Assembly (NCBI GenBank): GCA_013202445.1
Contig: JABMRW010000044.1
Coordinates: 1 to 9,068 of the forward strand
Length of the DNA stretch: 9,068 nucleotides
From: Deltaproteobacteria bacterium
GTDB taxonomy: Bacteria; Chloroflexota; Dehalococcoidia; Dehalococcoidales; BS750m-G39
Reading direction: 5' to 3'
The notes below the pieces were generated by a model that had not been told where the DNA came from, ran no database searches, and saw nothing but the letters and a program-made list of their open reading frames with translations. Both the position numbers and the translations under genes were made by a program. This document shows positions 5,775-9,068 of the stretch, piece by piece (position 1 is the first letter of the stretch; every line of letters starts with the position of its first letter).

Positions 5775-7624
5775 TAATCCAGACCAGCTATTATCCTCTC
5801 TACCTTGGTAATATCCAGGGCGTTGACATTGCCATCGCTATTGGCATCAGCGCCGGGTGTCTCAGCATCCAGACCAGCGATAATCCTTTCCACCTTGGTG
5901 ATATCCAGGGCGTTAACGGCGCCGTCGCCATTAGCATCTCCCGGCACCACCGAGGTAACACTCACCGTATCGCCAACCCATGTAGCGGTTATCTCCACCG
6001 CCTGGTTATTGGAGAGCATGCCGTTAGAGAGAGTTATCGCGCTACTATCGCCTTCAGAGCCGAGGACATGGAAGTGCAATACCGCCAGATAGCCGGACCC
6101 AGTTACCCCGGTTAAACCGGGAACATTCTGAATAATCCGGTATGTCCCGGCAGCAAGCTCGTTATAGATGTCAACCGGAATCGCCGTTGAGTCTATCAGA
6201 CCCGAGGTTACATCATCCAGCCGTATAACCGTGGCATCAAAGGCGACATCGTAGTTACAGGCGTCAAAATCGGCCACCTCGCTGATATTAACATTGACGG
6301 TAAAGTCACTGTCCTCAAGCACCTCATCATCCGGGGCATCGATGGTCACCGTCACTGCTGACGGCGGCTCCGCATAGAGACGGACTATCTTCACCGCGGA
6401 GCTCATGCCATAATCCCAACTATCGTTAAGGAGTATGTACAGGACTCCATCACCCCCGATAACCGGCCAGTTGGTTGAATAGGAGTGATCCGCTTCGCCC
6501 AAATCAAGGGATAGTGTCCACGACTCGGTGCCATCGGGGTTTATGGCTGAAACCGAAGCTCCGTGGCTAACATAAATGGTGCCATCGGAACCAACGACGG
6601 GTGCATCATCCAACGCTGTGCCCAGGCTGAATTCCCAAACGGTAGTACCGCTGGCGTCAAGCGCCGTAAGGTATCTATCGCTATAAGAGCCGGTCTTAAC
6701 ATAGAGGGTAGTTCCGTCAGCAGCTACGGCTCCAGTGGCATAGCCTCCACTGAAAACTCGAGACCACTGCGACACCCCGCTATCGTTAAGAGCGGTAGTT
6801 GTGCCGTCCTGACTGCGATAGACTATGTTGCCGTTGCCGAGGATGTTTGGACCGTATATCGGCCGGTCGGGGAGGGCAGTCGTCCACTTGACCGACCCGT
6901 CCGAGTTAAGGGCAATGGCCCCCAGGCTATCATTCCCGACGTATATAGTGCCATCGTCACCGATAGCCGGCGAGCAAAAGATTATCTCGCCGGCTGAATA
7001 TGTCCAGTTTAGGCTACCGTCGGCAGCCACCGAGCGCAGTTTATCATCGTAGGCTCCGAAATAAACGTTGCCACTCTGGTCAACAGCCGGTGATGACATA
7101 TAGGCACTCTCACTAGTCGAGACCGTCCAGACCTCAGCCCCATCAGTCTGGCTTAGCTTGACCATGCCGTAGTCAGCGGGCGGCCAGTGGGTACCGAAGT
7201 TTATGTAGAGATAATCCTCAACGATAGCGGCTGTCCCGGAAACACCCTGCATTACCGGTCGGGTCCACGACCATTTCAGCGTCCCATCGGTGTTGAAGGC
7301 GTGCAAACCCTCTTCCCCATTTCTAAGTCCGAGGTAGAGTATTCCATCCGAGCCTATGGAAAGCGGCATCTCAGCACCGGAGCCGGGAGTGGTAGCCGTC
7401 CAATCGACCTCGGGAAGGGTGGTAGGGCCAGTATAAGCACTGCGGTTGGTATGGTGCGGGTCCAGGCCATAAACAGGATAGGGACTGGAAGCCAGTCCGC
7501 GGCTTATCTCGCTACCCAACACACCCGATGCAATAGGGGGCGCCTCAGTTCCCACCGCCGCCGCCGGTATTGAAACCAGCAAAAACAGCGCTAGAACCAG
7601 CACCGGAAATAATATTTTACCCAT
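5774..7624 (-). CDS. Secreted PQQ-like beta-propeller protein with cohesin and type I dockerin
   Basis: A 616-residue exported protein. Its modules are a signal peptide (1 to about 23, cleavage near PAAA/VGT), a PQQ-like/outer-membrane-assembly-style beta-propeller (about 55-418), a cohesin-like domain (424-557) and a C-terminal dockerin (561-616). The propeller has repeated blades with motifs such as SPAVDQSGNVYFG, SPAIGDDGTIYVG and APVVGSDGTIYVS, and lines like NSDGSVKWTT. The dockerin has two perfect EF-hand-type calcium loops, D563/N565/D567/N571/D574 and D593/N595/D597/N601/D604. Each is followed by the same helix, NALDITKVERIIAGLD. The ATG at 7624 is preceded by AGGAGGT (7630-7636). Having both partner modules in one chain would let it bridge a cohesin on the anchor protein and a dockerin on another subunit. 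No catalytic residues are recognised; ligand binding or adhesion by the propeller is inference. Confidence 0.88.
   Translation of the reverse strand: MGKILFPVLVLALFLLVSIPAAAVGTEAPPIASGVLGSEISRGLASSPYPVYGLDPHHTNRSAYTGPTTLPEVDWTATTPGSGAEMPLSIGSDGILYLGLRNGEEGLHAFNTDGTLKWSWTRPVMQGVSGTAAIVEDYLYINFGTHWPPADYGMVKLSQTDGAEVWTVSTSESAYMSSPAVDQSGNVYFGAYDDKLRSVAADGSLNWTYSAGEIIFCSPAIGDDGTIYVGNDSLGAIALNSDGSVKWTTALPDRPIYGPNILGNGNIVYRSQDGTTTALNDSGVSQWSRVFSGGYATGAVAADGTTLYVKTGSYSDRYLTALDASGTTVWEFSLGTALDDAPVVGSDGTIYVSHGASVSAINPDGTESWTLSLDLGEADHSYSTNWPVIGGDGVLYILLNDSWDYGMSSAVKIVRLYAEPPSAVTVTIDAPDDEVLEDSDFTVNVNISEVADFDACNYDVAFDATVIRLDDVTSGLIDSTAIPVDIYNELAAGTYRIIQNVPGLTGVTGSGYLAVLHFHVLGSEGDSSAITLSNGMLSNNQAVEITATWVGDTVSVTSVVPGDANGDGAVNALDITKVERIIAGLDAETPGADANSDGNVNALDITKVERIIAGLD
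5777..6355 (-). repeat. Cohesin-dockerin coding block, copy 2
   Basis: This is the paralogue of the 7696-8268 block, with a one-residue length difference near the start of the cohesin. The two halves of the dockerin are also direct repeats of each other (the ccag/accttggt/atatccagggcgtt pattern occurs near 5779-5824 and 5870-5914). Confidence 0.85.
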
Positions 7625-7629
7625 TTTCC

Positions 7630-7636
7630 ACCTCCT
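7630..7636 (-). promoter_or_regulatory. Strong ribosome binding site for the propeller-cohesin-dockerin gene
   Basis: AGGAGGT on the minus strand ends 5 nt before the ATG at 7624. This supports the start and independent ribosome loading on this gene, in contrast to the following anchor gene, which has no clear SD. Confidence 0.75.
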
Positions 7637-7668
7637 GTTTTACAATTTCTTTAAGAATGCGTCGGCAC

Positions 7669-7687
7669 TTAGTCCATTCTCACCTCC
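7669..7687 (-). promoter_or_regulatory. Second SD with a two-codon start-stop ORF in the intergenic gap
   Basis: GGAGGTG (7687-7681) lies 5 nt upstream of an ATG (7677-7675), followed by GAC and a TAA stop (7671-7669). This gives a translatable two-codon ORF in the 68-nt gap between the truncated upstream gene and the propeller gene. Inverted arms AGAATG (7654-7659) and CATTCT (7675-7680) could cover this ATG. It may be a remnant of a lost start, or a small leader influencing downstream translation. Function is not established. Confidence 0.3.
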
Positions 7688-7692
7688 AATAG

Positions 7693-9068
7693 CTAACCTA
7701 GGCCGGCAATTATCAACTCTATCTTGGTAATATCCATGGCGTTGACATTGCCGTCACCATTAGCGTCAGCACCGGGAGTCTGGGTATCCAGCCCGACGAT
7801 AACCCGCTCCACCTTGGTGATATCCAAGGCATTGACCGCACCATCGCCATTGCCATCTCCAGGTACCACTGAGGTAATGCCCACGGAATCACCAGTCCAG
7901 GTCGCCGTTATCTCCCCAGCCTGGTTGTCCGATAGCACGCCGTTTGACAGAGATATGGCGCTGCTGTCGCCTTCAGAACCGATGACATGGAAGTGCAGTA
8001 CCGCCAGATAGCCGGAGCCGCTCACCCCGGCTACACCGGGGACATTCTGGATAACCCGGTATGTCCCTGAACTCAGCTCGTTATACATATCAACCGGTAC
8101 TGCGGTGGAGCCAATCAACCCTGAGGCTACATCATCCAAACGTAACACCAAGGCATCAAAGGTAATATCGTAGTTGCAGGAATCAAAGTCGGAGACCTCG
8201 CTGATATTGATACTGGCGGTGAAGTCACTATCGGGGGAGGCATCATCGGGGGCATCAATGCTAACCGTCACCGGTTCCGGCGGCGCTGATTCGGTGGTAA
8301 AGCGCCAGGAGTAAGCCGAGGCCATTGGATTGCCGGCGGCATCGGTTACCGCCGTGCTTAAGCTGGCAGTATAGGTGGTGTCGTAGGCCAGGTCGGCAGA
8401 CGGGGTAAAGGTAGCGGTATAGGTGCCGCTATTATAGGAAACACTACCCGATACACCAGCTATGGTAAAGCTGCCGGTGGTTATGGTTGAAGCGTCCATC
8501 GCCTCGCTGAAAGTGGCCGTTACCGCTGTGTCCAAAGACACACCAGTGGCACCAGCCGTCGGTGAGGTACTGGATACGGTGGGTGGGGTGGTATCGGACC
8601 CGCCCACCTTTATCAGCCAGGCATCGTAACCGCCGGCACCATAAGACCATGTACGGCCGGTAATAATATAGCCGCCATCCGACGTCTGGGCTACCGAGTA
8701 GCCACGTTCGTAAACTGAGCCGCCAAAGGTCTTATCCCACTCCTTATTTCCATTGGTATCGGTCTTTACCAGCCAGACATCGAAATCGCCGGAACCATAA
8801 GATAATGTCTCGCCGGCAATGATATAGCCGCCGTCCGATGTCTCAGCTACCGAGTCGCTCCCGTCAATACTTGAGCCACCAAAGGTCTTATCCCACTCCT
8901 TATTTCCATCGGCATCAGTCTTTATCAACCACACATCTTCAGAGCCGGCGCCGTAAGACCATGTGTAGCCGGCGATAATATAGCCGCCGTCCGACGACTG
9001 GGCTACCGAGCGGCCATAATCATCGCTTAAGCCACCGAAAGTCTGGTTCCACTGTTCACCCCCATCGG
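7693..9068 (-). CDS. Repeat/Ig-like/cohesin/dockerin surface protein, N-terminus beyond the window
   Basis: The frame is open to the right edge (codons from 9066), giving 457 visible residues; the true start and any signal peptide are outside. The GTG at 8934 is an internal codon, not the start. The visible modules begin with tandem 52-residue repeats (9066-8605) with GGYIIAG, WSYGAG, DVWLIKTD, GNKEWDKTFGG. These are probably blades of a beta-propeller, common in uncultured archaea and Chloroflexota. Next are an SbsA-type bacterial Ig-like domain (starting DTTPPTVSSTSPTAGATGV, about 8598-8287), a cohesin-like domain (8268-7870) and a dockerin (7863-7696). The dockerin has calcium loops DGNGDGAVNALD and DANGDGNVNAMD. 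It is probably co-transcribed with the propeller gene 68 nt downstream. No catalytic domain is visible in this part; one could exist upstream. Confidence 0.88.
   Translation of the reverse strand, partial: DGGEQWNQTFGGLSDDYGRSVAQSSDGGYIIAGYTWSYGAGSEDVWLIKTDADGNKEWDKTFGGSSIDGSDSVAETSDGGYIIAGETLSYGSGDFDVWLVKTDTNGNKEWDKTFGGSVYERGYSVAQTSDGGYIITGRTWSYGAGGYDAWLIKVGGSDTTPPTVSSTSPTAGATGVSLDTAVTATFSEAMDASTITTGSFTIAGVSGSVSYNSGTYTATFTPSADLAYDTTYTASLSTAVTDAAGNPMASAYSWRFTTESAPPEPVTVSIDAPDDASPDSDFTASINISEVSDFDSCNYDITFDALVLRLDDVASGLIGSTAVPVDMYNELSSGTYRVIQNVPGVAGVSGSGYLAVLHFHVIGSEGDSSAISLSNGVLSDNQAGEITATWTGDSVGITSVVPGDGNGDGAVNALDITKVERVIVGLDTQTPGADANGDGNVNAMDITKIELIIAGLG
7696..8268 (-). repeat. Cohesin-dockerin coding block, copy 1
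   Basis: This block has the same module order, the same inter-domain linker (TSVVPGD) and extensive nucleotide similarity to the block at 5777-6355. The two are paralogous copies of one cohesin-dockerin cassette added to different N-terminal parts. Confidence 0.85.
8605..9068 (-). repeat. 156-bp tandem repeats coding 52-residue units
   Basis: The string tagccgcc recurs at 8669, 8825 and 8981, exactly 156 nt apart, within long stretches of near-identical DNA. Each unit codes 52 residues from one GGYII to the next. The array continues past the right edge, so its full copy number is unknown. Close nucleotide similarity suggests recent unequal expansion or gene conversion. Confidence 0.85.

Noticed and set aside
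5805..6092. A 95-codon plus-strand ORF over the dockerin/cohesin region, with a matching 95-codon ORF at 7724-8011
   Set aside because: The two look conserved only because the minus-strand blocks are paralogous. Composition is Ser/Pro/Leu-rich as expected for a shadow frame, and no SD or recognised domain was seen.
8932..8934. GTG at 8934 as the start of the repeat/Ig/cohesin/dockerin gene
   Set aside because: The frame continues with the same 52-residue repeat to the window edge, so this GTG is an internal Val codon.
8605..9068. CRISPR-like array, because of regular 156-nt spacing
   Set aside because: The whole unit is similar, in frame and translated into protein repeats; there are no short repeats separated by unique spacers.
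5064..9068. A classical cellulosome gene cluster
   Set aside because: No glycoside hydrolase or carbohydrate-binding module was recognised in the window. The modules are propeller repeats and Ig-like domains, so a cellulose-degrading role is not supported.
1..9068. tRNA, rRNA, riboswitch or insertion-sequence features
   Set aside because: No cloverleaf with a T-loop, no transposase and no known riboswitch core was seen by eye on either strand. A covariance-model search could still reveal a divergent RNA in 1-175 or 1484-1574.

Overview
The window looks like a bacterial chromosome segment, or a metagenome-derived contig, of moderate GC content. Genes are packed tightly, Shine-Dalgarno sites are strong, and GTG/TTG starts occur. 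The protein set is an archaeal-type short thymidylate synthase, a CX4CX2C radical SAM protein, a free-standing B3/B4-domain protein, and secreted cohesin/dockerin proteins with archaeal/Chloroflexota-like propeller repeats. This best fits an uncultured Chloroflexota bacterium, probably Dehalococcoidia-like. That assignment is inferred from protein style, not from a marker gene.

Layout. (1) 1-175: a G-rich, hairpin-rich leader with a canonical G-quadruplex motif (85-101), followed by a promoter with a perfect TATAAT -10 box. (2) 176-1483, plus strand: two adjacent cytoplasmic proteins of unknown function. (3) 1484-1574: a short intergenic gap with a strong hairpin and an AT palindrome. (4) 1575-5057, plus strand: a tight four-gene run encoding a radical SAM protein, thymidylate synthase, a B3/B4-domain protein and a putative HExxH metallopeptidase lipoprotein. 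(5) 5064-9068, minus strand, converging on region 4 with only 6 nt between stop codons: three exported modular proteins. In transcription order these are a 5'-truncated protein (52-residue repeats, Ig-like domain, cohesin, dockerin), a PQQ-like beta-propeller protein with cohesin and dockerin, and a small cohesin protein with a Pro-rich linker and a C-terminal membrane anchor.

Region 5 is the most notable part. It could encode a complete miniature cohesin-dockerin assembly. One protein is a membrane-anchored cohesin without a dockerin, which could act as a base. Two proteins each carry both a cohesin and a C-terminal dockerin, so in principle they can chain onto one another. The anchor and the propeller protein are translationally coupled (TAATG overlap). 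No glycoside hydrolase is visible, so this looks like a non-cellulosomal use of the cohesin-dockerin pair, displaying propellers and Ig domains at the cell surface. Actual binding partners and function are inference.
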